Assembly: GCA_011800805.1 (NCBI GenBank)
Contig: MPNW01000056.1
Location: forward strand, 107,031 to 143,613
Direction: 5' to 3'
DNA from: Hirudo medicinalis
Taxonomy: Eukaryota > Annelida > Clitellata > Hirudinida > Hirudinidae
Length of the DNA stretch: 36,583 bases
Below the pieces are notes generated by a model. It did no database searches and was not told the origin of the DNA. It was given only the letters and a program-made list of their open reading frames with translations. A program made the position numbers and the translations under genes. Of this stretch, positions 1-9,363 are shown piece by piece. Positions within the stretch are counted from its first letter, which is position 1. Each line of letters begins with the position of its first letter.

Positions 1-1
1 G

Positions 2-497
2 GTCGGGCTACCCAAAACTCTAACTCGTCGCCTGCAATCCGTCGTCAATGCAGCTGCCAGGCTTGTGATGAGAAAGCACAAATATGACCACATCACCCCC
101 ATCCTCAGTGAACTCCATTGGCTGGGGGATCGAACGCAGGATTGAATTCAAAGTGGCACTTCTAGTTTTCGAGTGCCTCAAAGAGATGGCTCCCCCGTAT
201 CTTGCATCGAAAGTGACTCGCCTCAGTGACTTGCCTAGTCGAAAACGACTCAGATCATCTTCTTCGATACTCCTCTTCGTTCCGACCGGGCGACTCAAAT
301 GTGCTGGGGACAGGTCGTTTACGGTTGCTGGCCCAAGGATCTGGAACCAACTTCCACCTCAGGTCACATCCGCAGCAACCATTGAATGAAACCATTTAGA
401 AAGTCTCTCAAGACGCATTTATACGATGGCCTTGAGGTCCTGTGATTCGGACTTACACCACCTTAAAGATTGTCTTATTTGACTTGACTTGACTTGA
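2..497 (+). pseudogene. L2/CR1-like non-LTR reverse transcriptase, C-terminal fragment with 3' tail
   Basis: This is the last part of a non-LTR retrotransposon ORF2 followed by its 3' tail. The first frame (from base 2) reads LQSVVNAAARLV and then HITPILSELHWL. After a one-base shift near 125-135 the second frame (84-389) continues with RRIEFKVALLVFECL, APPYL, GDRSFTVAGPRIWNQLP. A second shift near 390 restores FRKSLKTHLY in the first frame. These blocks are the conserved C-terminal signature of L2/CR1-type reverse transcriptases, downstream of the catalytic domain. A short 3' UTR is followed by tandem TTGAC units at about 481-496, the kind of microsatellite tail that such elements carry. With two frameshifts and no catalytic domain in the window it is a dead copy; whether the rest lies to the left cannot be seen. 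The minus-strand ORF at 20-298 is its shadow. Confidence 0.85.
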
Positions 498-824
498 TGC
501 AACGTCGAATACGATAAATAATTCCAATGTTTTTCGACCTTGTTAATTAAATATGGAAAATAAGGTTTGAAGATAAGGTATTGGAGATAAGATATTCGTC
601 TACAAAAATTTACAATTGTCAATGCGGGTTAAAAATCCCCATCAAGAAATGTTTTTTTCTAATAATCAAGCAGTTTACTTAAGATTGAGAGAGAACGTTA
701 GCTTTGCACAGTTTGTTACATTTTTAAGTTCATTGCAGAATAAAGTTCGCCAATGTTATAACCCGATATAAGCACGTTTGTGTTATCATCAAAAAGTAGT
801 AATTCGAGGTCATCCTCGAATTCC
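498..824. other. Intergenic, no feature seen
   Basis: AT-rich sequence between two transposon fragments. I see no conserved coding block, RNA gene or strong repeat here. Confidence 0.6.
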
Positions 825-872
825 ATGTGGCCTTGAAGTCCTTTAGGACTTACGCCACTTTAAATTTGTCAA
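825..872 (+). repeat. Second copy of the L2/CR1-like 3' tail
   Basis: The block starting GGCCTTGAAGTCCT, then GGACTTACGCCACTTTAAA, is a diverged copy of the tail at about 426-475 (GGCCTTGAGGTCCTGTG, GGACTTACACCACC). It carries no coding part of the element, so it is either a strongly 5'-truncated second insertion or an internal duplication. Confidence 0.6.
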
Positions 873-959
873 ACAATAATAATCCGATGGACTGCGCATA
901 TCATTGACATACTTTGTGGCACTGCCAGAGTTATAGGTGCAGTGGAAGAAAAGGAATAT

Positions 960-1214
960 AAAAAATGACAACTCTGTGGTATGGCGAATAAAGAGACCAA
1001 CACCTCCTCCCCTCCCACCATATCGACAAACTGAATTGAAGGAGTATCCAGGCATAAATATAGATTCACTAGTGTCAGGGTTCAACCATGTTTCAGTCAC
1101 AACAATTACTTTGGTTTTCATGAAGTTGTTCAGAGTAATTTTATCATGAGCTTTGTTTGATGTGCTTCTGATGTTTATGTGGAGGAAGGATAATTCGTGA
1201 GGCAATCTTGGCAA
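960..1214 (-). pseudogene. Non-LTR retrotransposon AP-endonuclease domain, N-terminal fragment
   Basis: On the minus strand the frame from 1214 reads HINIRSTSNK near its start, then VTETWLNPDTS and GGGVGLFIRH. These are the opening motifs of the apurinic/apyrimidinic-like endonuclease of jockey/CR1-type elements: the Asn of the first strand, the catalytic Glu in TETW, and the Gly-rich turn that follows. Homology stops after about residue 80. The rest of the frame, down to 843, does not look like endonuclease, so the domain is truncated and lacks the later catalytic Asp and His blocks. Its orientation is opposite to the L2/CR1 tails on either side, which suggests a separate insertion or an inversion. 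A decayed relic. Confidence 0.75.
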
Positions 1215-1552
1215 GTTGAAAAGTCATGAGGAGCATGATCAAGTATCAACATGTGTTTGATAAATCTCTCAAAAAAGTTGTTGTCTGGATCGATGCTTTC
1301 AAACTGAAATGTGTCTTCGTCCAGATCAGATAGAATCTCTTGTTAGTTCAGGATTTTCTGCTTTAGACCAATTAAACAGAAAAGTCCTCTTCTGATCCAA
1401 GAAACTCAAAAAAGATTTATTGGTTTCAGCCATTGCTAACGGAAAATATTGAAGTCCTCCAGTATGAAAATTCTGGAGGGTATGTCCATTTCTGACCTTT
1501 TCAAATAAATATAACCATTTCTCTCCGGCACACCTTTCAGAAAGAAAGAGGG

Positions 1553-1861
1553 TCATCCCTCTAGAAGAACTATACGTATCTTCTTCAAGTACGCCTCTAC
1601 TTCCCTCTCCGCCTCCTCAGATACATGCTGCACACTCCTCCTGCACAGAGACGTCATTTCAAGCTTTTTCCTGGTGGGAAAACCTTCTCGCAACTTGAGA
1701 TGACCTTTTTATGCTTCTAGCCTAAAGTTAGCATCAGGATTCGGAGTGGCTTCTTCCCCCAAATGAGGCCCTGCTCTCGCAATTGCCAAAGTGACATCTT
1801 CATCCTTTAACACTCCGTCCCAAACGTCTGAATCTCTCTTGGATTGATTGAGGTTGATAAC
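1553..1861 (-). pseudogene. Unrecognised coding-like segment with one in-frame stop
   Basis: On the minus strand a 103-codon frame runs from 1861 to a TGA at 1555-1553 with a single internal TAA after about 60 residues. The translation has coding-like composition: DEDVTLAIARAGPHL before the stop and an amphipathic EEAEREVEAYLKKIR after it. Its terminal TGA overlaps the ATG of a second minus-strand frame (1556-1326, 76 residues) in an ATGA arrangement. The pair lies just upstream of the endonuclease fragment on the same strand, so it could be the decayed ORF1 end and ORF2 start of one retroelement; it could equally be a broken host exon. I do not recognise the family. Confidence 0.3.
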
Positions 1862-2035
1862 CAAAGTTAGTTAATGAAGGAGTAATAAACACAAGTTTCA
1901 AACTTGTAAATGTTTATCAAATTAATGAGAGTTGGCCTTAGAATCAGAAACTGATCAGTAGGTTAAAAAAAAGTACAAATATAAATTTAGTGACATTATT
2001 ATGCTTATTATACTTAAAACGGTGCAAGCGGACAG

Positions 2036-2283
2036 TTGAAAAAGCAATCTCCTCCAAATGGCTATCTTACTTTTTACCAAAACTTGTTGAAACGGTTTGT
2101 TGTAAATAGATTGTCCTTAAACTTAAAGAAATCAAATTTTATGTCAGATTTTCATGCACCAAGAAAGCATTTCTCATTTGTTGTTCATCCCACCATAAAT
2201 AATATTTTATTGAACAGAGTAACATACATTAGATATCTTGGAGTAATAGTCATTGATGGACATCTTTCTTGGTCTAAACATAT
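2036..2283 (+). pseudogene. Non-LTR reverse transcriptase fragment (thumb-side region)
   Basis: The frame contains NRLSLNLKKSNFM and, about 40 residues later, YIRYLGVIVIDGHLSWSKH. These match the region after the FADD motif of CR1/jockey-type reverse transcriptases, where the Lys-rich 'KT-N-M' block is followed by the conserved LGV-ID-LSW block. The fragment ends exactly at the single N at 2284, beyond which the sequence belongs to a Tc1 element on the other strand. No catalytic motif is present. Confidence 0.75.
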
Positions 2284-2284
2284 N

Positions 2285-2723
2285 AAAAGGAAGGAGATGA
2301 TCCTTGAGCATTTGGATGTATTTCTGAGAGTCCTGCCTTCCTTTCAAAAGCACCAACTCAGTCTTCCCAAATGCTGAAATTCCTCCCCAGACCATTATAG
2401 AACCTCCTCCACGTTTCCTGCTAAAAAAAACCATCTTTTTCTTTTCTGAGGTCACGCCAGTAGTATTTGTAACCATCTGGCCCATCTAGGTTGAATTTTG
2501 TCTCATCTGAGAAAATCACGCGTTCCCACCTTTCATTATAATTGACCATCTCTTTGGCCCAGAGGAGTCGCTTTTCCTTGTGATGGCTTTTCAACGCTGA
2601 GCTGGCTTTCTCACTTCGCACTTCAGCTGCCCACTTGAATTAAGATAGTTGGAGATTGTCCTCACATGAACATCCAAATGCAACTTGTCTTTTAGCTGCT
2701 TACAAGAATATTCTCCATGTATG
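2285..2723 (-). pseudogene. Tc1/mariner-type transposase, truncated and frameshifted
   Basis: Minus-strand frames in succession give a helix-turn-helix part (SCKQLKDKLHLDV, VRTISNYLN), then KRLLWAKEMVNYNERW followed by VIFSDETKFNLDG with the first catalytic Asp, and finally RKRGGGSIMVWGGISAFG and YIQMLKDHLLPF. This is the ordinary Tc1 transposase order. Frameshifts separate the pieces near 2600 and in an A/T-rich run near 2440. The protein is cut at the N at 2284, before the second catalytic Asp and the final Glu, so it cannot be active as it stands. I saw no terminal inverted repeats. Confidence 0.88.
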
Positions 2724-2812
2724 CAGATAGATGGAAGGTATTGAAGTAGAGAAAGGATTTTGTATTCAAATTGTGGCTTATTGACTACTAAGTTGAAGAA
2801 GACAACATACAT

Positions 2813-3340
2813 TATGATTCATTTTTTATTCAAAATTTACTGGGTATCAACTACATGAGTAATGGTTCTAGATTTCCCATGCGTGATGATGATGATGACG
2901 TCTACGATGATTACAACGGTGTTGAATCTGGTGTTTCCTTCTTTATTATCACGTCAAGAACCTCTAAAATACAAGCAAAGGGCTCCTAAAGGCTTTAAAC
3001 TCCTAAAATTGGTTCATCAACAATTCATTCAATTCTTTCTCAAATTCATCAATTCCCGTCTTTTATATTTGAATTCCTCAGACATTTGCGCTCCTTGATT
3101 AAGCTTTTTAATCAAGTGGTCGTGCTAAACAACAACAACACAGCGCTTCCTTTCTACTCGCTCAAATTGCTTTTGAAAGCTTATTATTAACAACAACGAC
3201 TGACCTGATGTTGTTGTGCTTGTTGTGGCAGAAATGACACTTGCAGTTATATCTGAGAAAATCCAACATCACCGTTGGAATCACGGATCATCTCCAGTTT
3301 CAATCCTCACGAAACTGAAGCTTCATGAAACATTTTAGCA
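2813..3340. other. Unassigned stretch upstream of the GTPase exons
   Basis: No recognisable exon. A frame near 2855-2985 contains a run of Asp codons (GAT repeats) and is open for some 40 codons, but it lacks family motifs. In particular I found no P-loop (GxxxxGKS/T) here that could start the downstream GTPase. Confidence 0.4.
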
Positions 3341-3344
3341 ACTT

Positions 3345-3675
3345 ATTATGTTTTGTTTTTGTTGTTGGTGTTATACTATGTATGTATTTGTTGTTATTGT
3401 TGTTATACCATGTATGTATTTGTTGTTGGTGTTATACTATGTATGTATTTGTTGTTATTGTTGTTATACCATGTATGTATTTGTTGTTGGTGTTATACCA
3501 TGTATGTATTTGTTNTTGTTGTTATTGTTGTTATACCATGTATGTATTTGTTGTTGGTGTTATACTATGTATGTATTTGTTGTTATTGTTGTTATACCAT
3601 GTATGTATTTGTTGTTGGTGTTATACCATGTATGTATTTGTTGTTGGTGTTATATGTACGTATTTGTTGTTAATT
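3345..3675. repeat. Minisatellite of alternating ~28 and ~31 bp units
   Basis: Tandem units built from TATGTATTTGTTGTT plus either GGTGTTATAC or ATTGTTGTTATAC and CATG/TATG, about a dozen in all. The N at 3515 lies inside the array, so the true copy number is not known. Three long ORFs here merely read through the repeat. Confidence 0.9.
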
Positions 3676-3776
3676 CATCCATTTATTACTCATTCATCAA
3701 ATAATCAAAATTAATTCATCGTGTGTTGATCAATGTTTTGCATTACATTTAAGATATGCTTACGTGATATTTTTAG

Positions 3777-5386
3777 ATCAATGGAGTTGACGTCACTCTG
3801 GAGCTGCTGGACACTTCCGGTTCATTTGAATTTCCAGCCATGAGAAGATTGTCAATTATGACAGGTCTATGAGATATATTTCGTCCATCCATCAATCAAT
3901 CATACATCTATTCATCCATCTATCAATCATTCATCCATATATCAATCAATCATACATCTATTCATCCATCCATCAATCAATCATCCATATATCAATCAAT
4001 CATACATCTATTCATCCATCCATCAATCAATCATCCATATATCAATCAATCATACATCTATTCATCCATCTATCAATCCATCTAGTGAATAATATCGTGC
4101 ACGATTTTGCACTTCAGCTTAATCATCCAATGCGCATTTCTAGCATGTGAGCAAAACATAAGCATCATCATCATCATCGTCGCCATCATCATCATCATCG
4201 TTATCATCGCAGGGGATGGTTTCATGCTCGTCTTCGCCATGAACGACAAATCTTCCTTCGACAAGATCAACGACTTGAGGAAAGAGATTTTTGAGGTCAA
4301 AGGTGATCCTATGACGCCCATCGTCGTCATTGGCAACAAAAGTGACCTCTGCCTCCAGTTGAGATCACAAGATGTCTCCTCCTCTTCCTCCTCCTCCTGT
4401 TCTAATGATGATGATGATGATGATGAAATCGAATCAAACGTGAGAGTTCACCTCAGACGGTATTCAATGGATGATCATAAGGATGAAAGTCTTGTTGCCG
4501 AAAACCGAAGAATGAGTCGTTGTTCTGTTAAAGAATCCAGCAGCAGCAGCGGTTGTGCTGATGAAAACAGCGACGATGAGAAGATCATCAGGAGATTGAT
4601 CTCCATCAGTCAAAACCAGGAACCTCAAAGACGGGGCTCCATATTCAACAATGGCAATTCGGCGCTAGAAAAATGCCTCCAGGAGAGGAGCATGAGAGAG
4701 GATAAGTGCGGGGCCAGAAAAAGGTCGAATGTCATCGGAGCTCGACGCGGAAAAGTTGGAGTGAAGTTTCCGACCAGGAGGAAATGCTCGGAAGGAAAAA
4801 CATTCGCACCTGGGATGGATGTCACGTTCACGACTCACCCAACACTCTCACAACAACGACAACAACCACGTCTCGAAATCAACCCCCTCGCGAACCCTCA
4901 CGAGCAAAAGCTCCAAGATCACTATCATCATCAACAGCACTCTTCTCGAAAATATCAGAGGAGGAAATCCCATCAAGCCAATTATCAGAGGCTTGAGACT
5001 CCTCGTCATAGTCTTCATCTTCATCACTTCCATCAGCAACAACATCAACAACATAGCAATCAGCGCAATCAAAACCTTCATCATGAACATCATCATCATC
5101 ATCATCATCAGCAGCAGCAGAAATCAGAAAGCAAAATGGTTTCAAGATGGAATCCTATCAACGTTGAGTTGAAAGTTATGGAGAGCTTCGTGTCTTTGGA
5201 TCGGCAGCACGGCTTCATCAAAATCTCTGCCAAGAACGATCCAGACGTCTCCACCACCATTTTCAAGGCTCTGCTTTCTCAAGTGGGTTGGAAAGTTGAT
5301 GATGTCATGAGTGGCTAAGAAGGCAGGAATGGTGGCTAAGGTGATGATGATGAAAAGTGATGCCTAAAATGGTAGGGATGGTTTGG

Positions 5387-5440
<54 letters not shown>

Positions 5441-5456
5441 CGATGATGATGATGAT

Positions 5457-5491
<35 letters not shown>

Positions 5492-6544
5492 TGATGATGA
5501 TGATATGAAAGATGACAATCTTTTTTAGAAAATCGAATATCTGTTGATATTGAGTGAAGCTGTCGAAAAAAAATTTGTTTTTATCGAAATGCAGTTTGAA
5601 TGTGAATGTGGGTATGAATATATTTCATTTGGATTCAATTTATATTTCAACATTTTAACAACATTGAGTTTCAATTTAACATTAAAGCTTAACTAAAAGT
5701 CTCACGCCATTGTTGTTTCATCATCATAATCGCCAACGAATCCCATCGCCATAATTGCCTTTACCATCATCATCATCATCACCATCGTCATCATCATCAT
5801 CAACAACAGCAACAACAACAACAGCAACCAATTTATGATTTGTCAACGCATAATGTCAAAGTTCAAGCGAAGGGGTGGTGCTTATTTATTGGAAACGAAA
5901 TCAAGGTCAGCATATTGAAAGGTCACTGCCTTTCATATTTCATGGGAATTTCGAAGATTATTAAAATGGAAAGTGGTTATTGGAAAAATTGGGAATGAAT
6001 TTCTGAATTAACAATAATTTCAAACGACAAACGCAGAAGATTGTCAAGGTCAAGTGATCAGGATTCAGTTCACATTTGACAGGAGGAATTGTTGAATATT
6101 TTAAAATCATGTCAAAATAGCTCTTACTTGTTCTTCTAATAAATGAACAAATCGCGATAATATTGCTGAAAAAATAATTTATTTTTTGAATTACTTCTCT
6201 TATTTCATTTGCCTTATCTTTCTATTGTAATTTGTGCTTATGATTTAATATTCCACATTCCATGAGCTGCACGCAACTTGTGGCATGATAAAATAATATT
6301 TCGATTAAAACATTACCAAACACTCAGCCATTGAGCCATTTATGTAGATGTTTATATAGTCATTTATGATCATTTATATAGCGCACATTTCAAATTCCAG
6401 GTGGACATTCATCTCCAAGAACTTCAATGTCTGCCCCCTAAAACCACATCGGCACTGGACAGACTTTTCCACTTCAGGAGCAGAAGGAGAGTCTCTGAGG
6501 ACACGAAAATGAGGTACAGGAGGAACAGTTGTAAGGTCTCATGA
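3777..6544 (+). CDS. Ras-family small GTPase (Ras-dva/Dexras-like), 3' exons with giant G4-G5 insertion
   Basis: Three exons: 3777-3864, 4213-5282, 6401-6544 (434 codons with stop; phases 0, 1, 0). Exon A gives LELLDTSG (G3) and FPAMRRLSIMT; exon B continues GDGFMLVF, then TPIVVIGNKSD (G4, 4335-4346). ISAK (G5, 5223-5234) is followed by IFKALLSQ; exon C ends RRNSCKVS, a basic tail and a CaaX box for prenylation and membrane attachment. DTSG, FPAMRRLSI and the TGD-F-LVF block fit the Ras-dva and RASD1/2 branch, which lack the Gln of ordinary Ras. The striking oddity is 293 residues between NKSD and SAK, against about 25-28 in the family, rich in Ser, Asp, Arg, His and Gln. The first exon(s), with P-loop and switch I, are not in the window. 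The exon B donor (CAA|GTGGGT) is inferred from phase and from the CaaX exon. Confidence 0.85.
3865..4212 (+). other. Intron of the GTPase gene, filled with tandem repeats
   Basis: GT at 3865 and AG at 4211-4212. Bases 3880-4085 are a minisatellite of ATCAATC/CATCCATC words in units of about 55-60 bp. Bases 4164-4209 are (CAT/CATCGT)n running right up to the splice acceptor, taking the place of a normal pyrimidine tract. Its length is a multiple of three, but retention would meet an immediate TGA at 3870-3872. Confidence 0.8.
4347..5225 (+). other. Low-complexity coding insertion between G4 and G5
   Basis: This part of exon B has no stop codon over 293 codons in a genome where stops are frequent, and is more GC-rich than the flanks. 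It contains runs of Ser (TCC/TCT), Asp (GAT), Ser (AGC), His (CAT) and Gln (CAG), with basic stretches such as RRGKVGVKFPTRR between them. The last 30 residues (NVELKVMESF) look like the normal helix before G5, so the true insert is about 265 residues. An in-frame removable intron (AAC|GTGAGA near 4440 to CAG|AAA near 5120, both phase 0) is possible on paper. Confidence 0.75.
5283..6400 (+). other. Second intron of the GTPase gene
   Basis: Runs from the inferred donor to the acceptor AAATTCCAG at 6392-6400. It holds a long (GAT/GAC)n microsatellite at about 5383-5503 and a (CAT)n(CAA)n tract at about 5766-5830. The region just before the acceptor contains TTTATATAGCGC (6374-6385), a word shared with retroelement ends elsewhere in the window. 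Confidence 0.65.
5383..5503. repeat. (GAT)n trinucleotide microsatellite
   Basis: About 40 units of GAT with GAC variants towards the right. The minus-strand poly-Ser ORF here is an artefact of the repeat. Confidence 0.95.
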
Positions 6545-6763
6545 CTGTCTTTCCAGAACATAGGACATTCCATTGGTTCAACGTTACTACGTAATTATAT
6601 ATTAATAATTATTTTATCCATAATTTCGTGATGTTAATTGTGTTTGTTATCACAGATTACCAGCAATAACAACCGTTATTATGTTCATTCATTAGCATCT
6701 GTCGTCGAGATCTCAATCTGCCGTTCGCTTCTGTCTTGATTTTCTTTATCAAATAATTGTTAA

Positions 6764-6769
6764 AATAAA
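6764..6769 (+). promoter_or_regulatory. Candidate polyadenylation signal for the GTPase gene
   Basis: AATAAA about 220 bases downstream of the CaaX exon stop codon, followed by AT-rich sequence. It fits a 3' UTR end, but the hexamer is common in AT-rich DNA. Confidence 0.35.
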
Positions 6770-7758
6770 TAATAATTAAACTATTTTTAAATGCATTGAA
6801 GTTTTACTAAGAAATATTTATGTCTGTGCGTGTTTTACAACGAAACTAATCATGAAATCCAAATGTTTCTAAATGTTTGCAGAATTCATTTTTTGAGGTT
6901 TTTGACAATTTGTTTGTCGTCATTTCTTGAGTTCTTTCCTTCTTAAGCAATCTTTGCCGACTTGATCTGTACTTTTGAGTTGCGAGACATTTCAGAAAAA
7001 TTAAAAGTTGGGCGAGGTTTTCCAGATTCCAATTTGATCGTCAGAAATCCTCATTCGAATCACTATGAAAACCAAATGAAGAAATCGTCGAGATGAGTAC
7101 TTTATTTGAAGATGAATTATCAGAGAGATCCATATCAAACTGAAATTGAATATCATTCGATGATAATATTGAGTTTTCACCCTCCAAACTCCAGCAAATT
7201 ATGCAAAAAAAAATCGATCGTTAATGTTAGAAATGGAAGACCAAGGTTATTTAAGAACAGGTTTGCCACAAAATTTCTAAATTTTCGGTAAACTTTCTGT
7301 TTACTTAATCCAAGGTTAATCCATTTTTTGTATCTTAGAAAGTAATCAACAAGTAAACTTTTTCTCATATTTTCAAAGTTGTCGAATTAGGCTGGATGTT
7401 TAAACATTTCAAAACATATGAAATTATGATGAAAACTTGTGAGCTACTCTGAGACAAATAATTACAGGTCACTTCCAGTGCAGATCAGTTCTTGAGTAAA
7501 CCAGTTTTATTTCAATGTGGCTGGCATGCATTTGATAAATGTGTTTTCAAGCTACAAATCTCTTACATTTCTTACATTTCTTACATTATTCAACAGCGCT
7601 CTCGAAGGGGAAGGTCATGTTAACGCTTTGATCGATTTGCGCAATCAAAAGCTCGCTCTGTTACATTTGTGAAGTTTCGACACTAAAGTGTCAGCCGTGC
7701 TAACACATTGTAAATTTAATTAAAATTTCTGGGAACACTGAACGTTGAAATGGTGAAA
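6770..7758. other. Intergenic, nothing convincing
   Basis: AT-rich sequence with two short overlapping ORFs (7106-7291 plus, 7177-7368 minus) that have no recognisable motif. Confidence 0.5.
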
Positions 7759-8013
7759 CAGCATCACAATAAAATCTTTAGTCGATGGAAATTATACTTT
7801 CTGTCGACACTGGCATCAGTTTCATTGTATTTCAATCTCAATAGAATGATGTTCAGTGGAGATGTACAAGCATGTGAATATGTGANCAGCATCACAATAA
7901 AATCTTTAGTCGATGGAAATTATACTTTCTGTCGACACTGGCATCAGTTTCATTGTATTTCAATCTCAATAGAATGATGTTCAGTGGAGATGTACAAGCA
8001 TGTGAATATGTGA
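7759..8013. repeat. Perfect 127-bp direct duplication around a single N
   Basis: Bases 7759-7885 and 7887-8013 are identical, separated only by the N at 7886. This is the signature of two contig ends that overlap but were joined through a gap instead of being merged. Confidence 0.9.
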
Positions 8014-9363
8014 AAAAGAAACATATGTTACTCTGTGTACCACAACGTTGCTAGGCAACCACAGGACAGGGAACCAATCTTTTCATGTTGTCTGCCGTTC
8101 TTGATCGGGTCAAAAAACCTAGAGAACTATCGCTAAGCCTTCAAATGGCTGCTTCTTAGACAAAGTTTTCCAATTTGACAAATTAAAAGAACCATTTTAC
8201 AAAGAATCGCTTAAAATTATGAAGTAAGCCGACGCATATGCATTTTACAAAAGTTATAGATAAGATTATTATCGATTTTACAAATGAAAATGCCAGAAAA
8301 TACTATTTAGTGACTTGTTCTCGGACTCTTATTCATATAAACAAATATCATAGTCTTAGCATTTTATATTAAACATACGCATAGTATTAATTAAACATAT
8401 TTTTGAAACAATATTCAATCAAATTTCAAGACATAATAACAGTCTGATGAAGGATGTTCAAAACATCCTTCTCAATTATCTTAATAATTCCTTATCTTAA
8501 GTCCCATTTTTCTTAATTATTCCAGTTCTTCTTGGAGCCCACAGGGAAGCATTTTTGTTTCCAAGAAATGGTGAGCTAAAAATAAATTTTAGGTTGGCAA
8601 ATTATGAAACCGAGAAAATGAAAACTTCAAGGACTACTAATAATTCTTTTAAATTTCGTTTGGATTTAATTCTTTTTTTCCTTCAGCTTAAAATGATGGA
8701 AAATAAGATTGCGTAATGTGCAATCAATTTCATTCGTTTAATGGATACAATGGATTACTTGTTGTAAGTTTTAACTTTCGCTAGGAACTTCAGTGCTTAT
8801 CTTTACACGCGATTTTGCTTCATACATTTTTTTTTCAAGACGAGGACAACTCAAGGCCGTTGAATAATTTGACATTTGTGAATGAAGGTGATGTAAAAAT
8901 CATGTTTTGATATTACGACATTTAGTTGAGAGTTGGCTAAGTAGCCCAATTTAAAGTAACCTCAACTAGTCCTAGAGTCCTTAATTAACATTATTTTCCA
9001 TCCTTCGTGGATTATTAAATGGAATCATTTTGAATAATTCCACTTTTACCTCTGCATCTTCAGCAAGTCTGAAGGCTAAAGCAATAAAAAATTTACGATC
9101 AAATTTCATGGCCAGGACAAGATGACCAGAAACAAATTGTTTTACCAAAATCAGTGTCGAGTAGCTTTTAGCACTTTGACCGTGTGTAGTTCATTAGTTA
9201 TTCCTGGTATCATTTTTGATTTTTACTTTAAATTTTTTCTGGTGAACTTTATCGAAAAAATATCGTTCCAGATATATGGAATAGCAAAAGCATGAGATAA
9301 TCTAGCATATGATTAATGGAAAGGATATCTGATAAGCAGATAGGTGGTCGGTGAGTGGCTACT
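8014..9363. other. Intergenic, non-coding
   Basis: No coding block recognised. The only structure noted is a perfect 10-bp hairpin at 8449-8471. Confidence 0.5.
8444..8471 (+). other. Hammerhead-like core with perfect stem
   Basis: CTGATGA (8444-8450) matches the invariant first core strand of hammerhead ribozymes. It is followed by a perfect stem, with arms 8449-8458 and 8462-8471 and loop CAA, which would be stem II. The required GAA(A) after stem II is absent (TCAATT follows), so this is at best a decayed copy. Such motifs are known from Penelope-like elements. Confidence 0.2.

Noticed and set aside
20..298. A 92-residue minus-strand ORF
   Set aside because: It is a shadow of the L2/CR1-like reverse transcriptase on the plus strand, which has the recognisable motifs.
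3325..3714. Three overlapping ORFs rich in Cys, Val and Tyr
   Set aside because: They are read-throughs of a minisatellite whose units shift frame, with an N in the middle.
3345..4085. Regular repeats that might suggest a CRISPR array
   Set aside because: These are contiguous eukaryotic mini- and microsatellites without unique spacers.
4107..4212. The first 35 codons of the 403-residue ORF
   Set aside because: These are intron sequence (CAT repeats before the acceptor at 4212); the Ras homology starts exactly after the AG and continues exon 3777-3864.
5283..5318. The apparent C-terminal residues VGWKVDDVMSG of the GTPase ORF
   Set aside because: Splicing at 5282 to the 6401 exon gives the expected CaaX ending, so these residues are probably intronic.
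5697..5996. An open plus-strand frame with His and Gln runs, then about 50 ordinary residues
   Set aside because: It lies within the inferred second GTPase intron, has no good flanking splice sites, and its start is a CAT/CAA microsatellite. The CaaX exon joins in phase without it.
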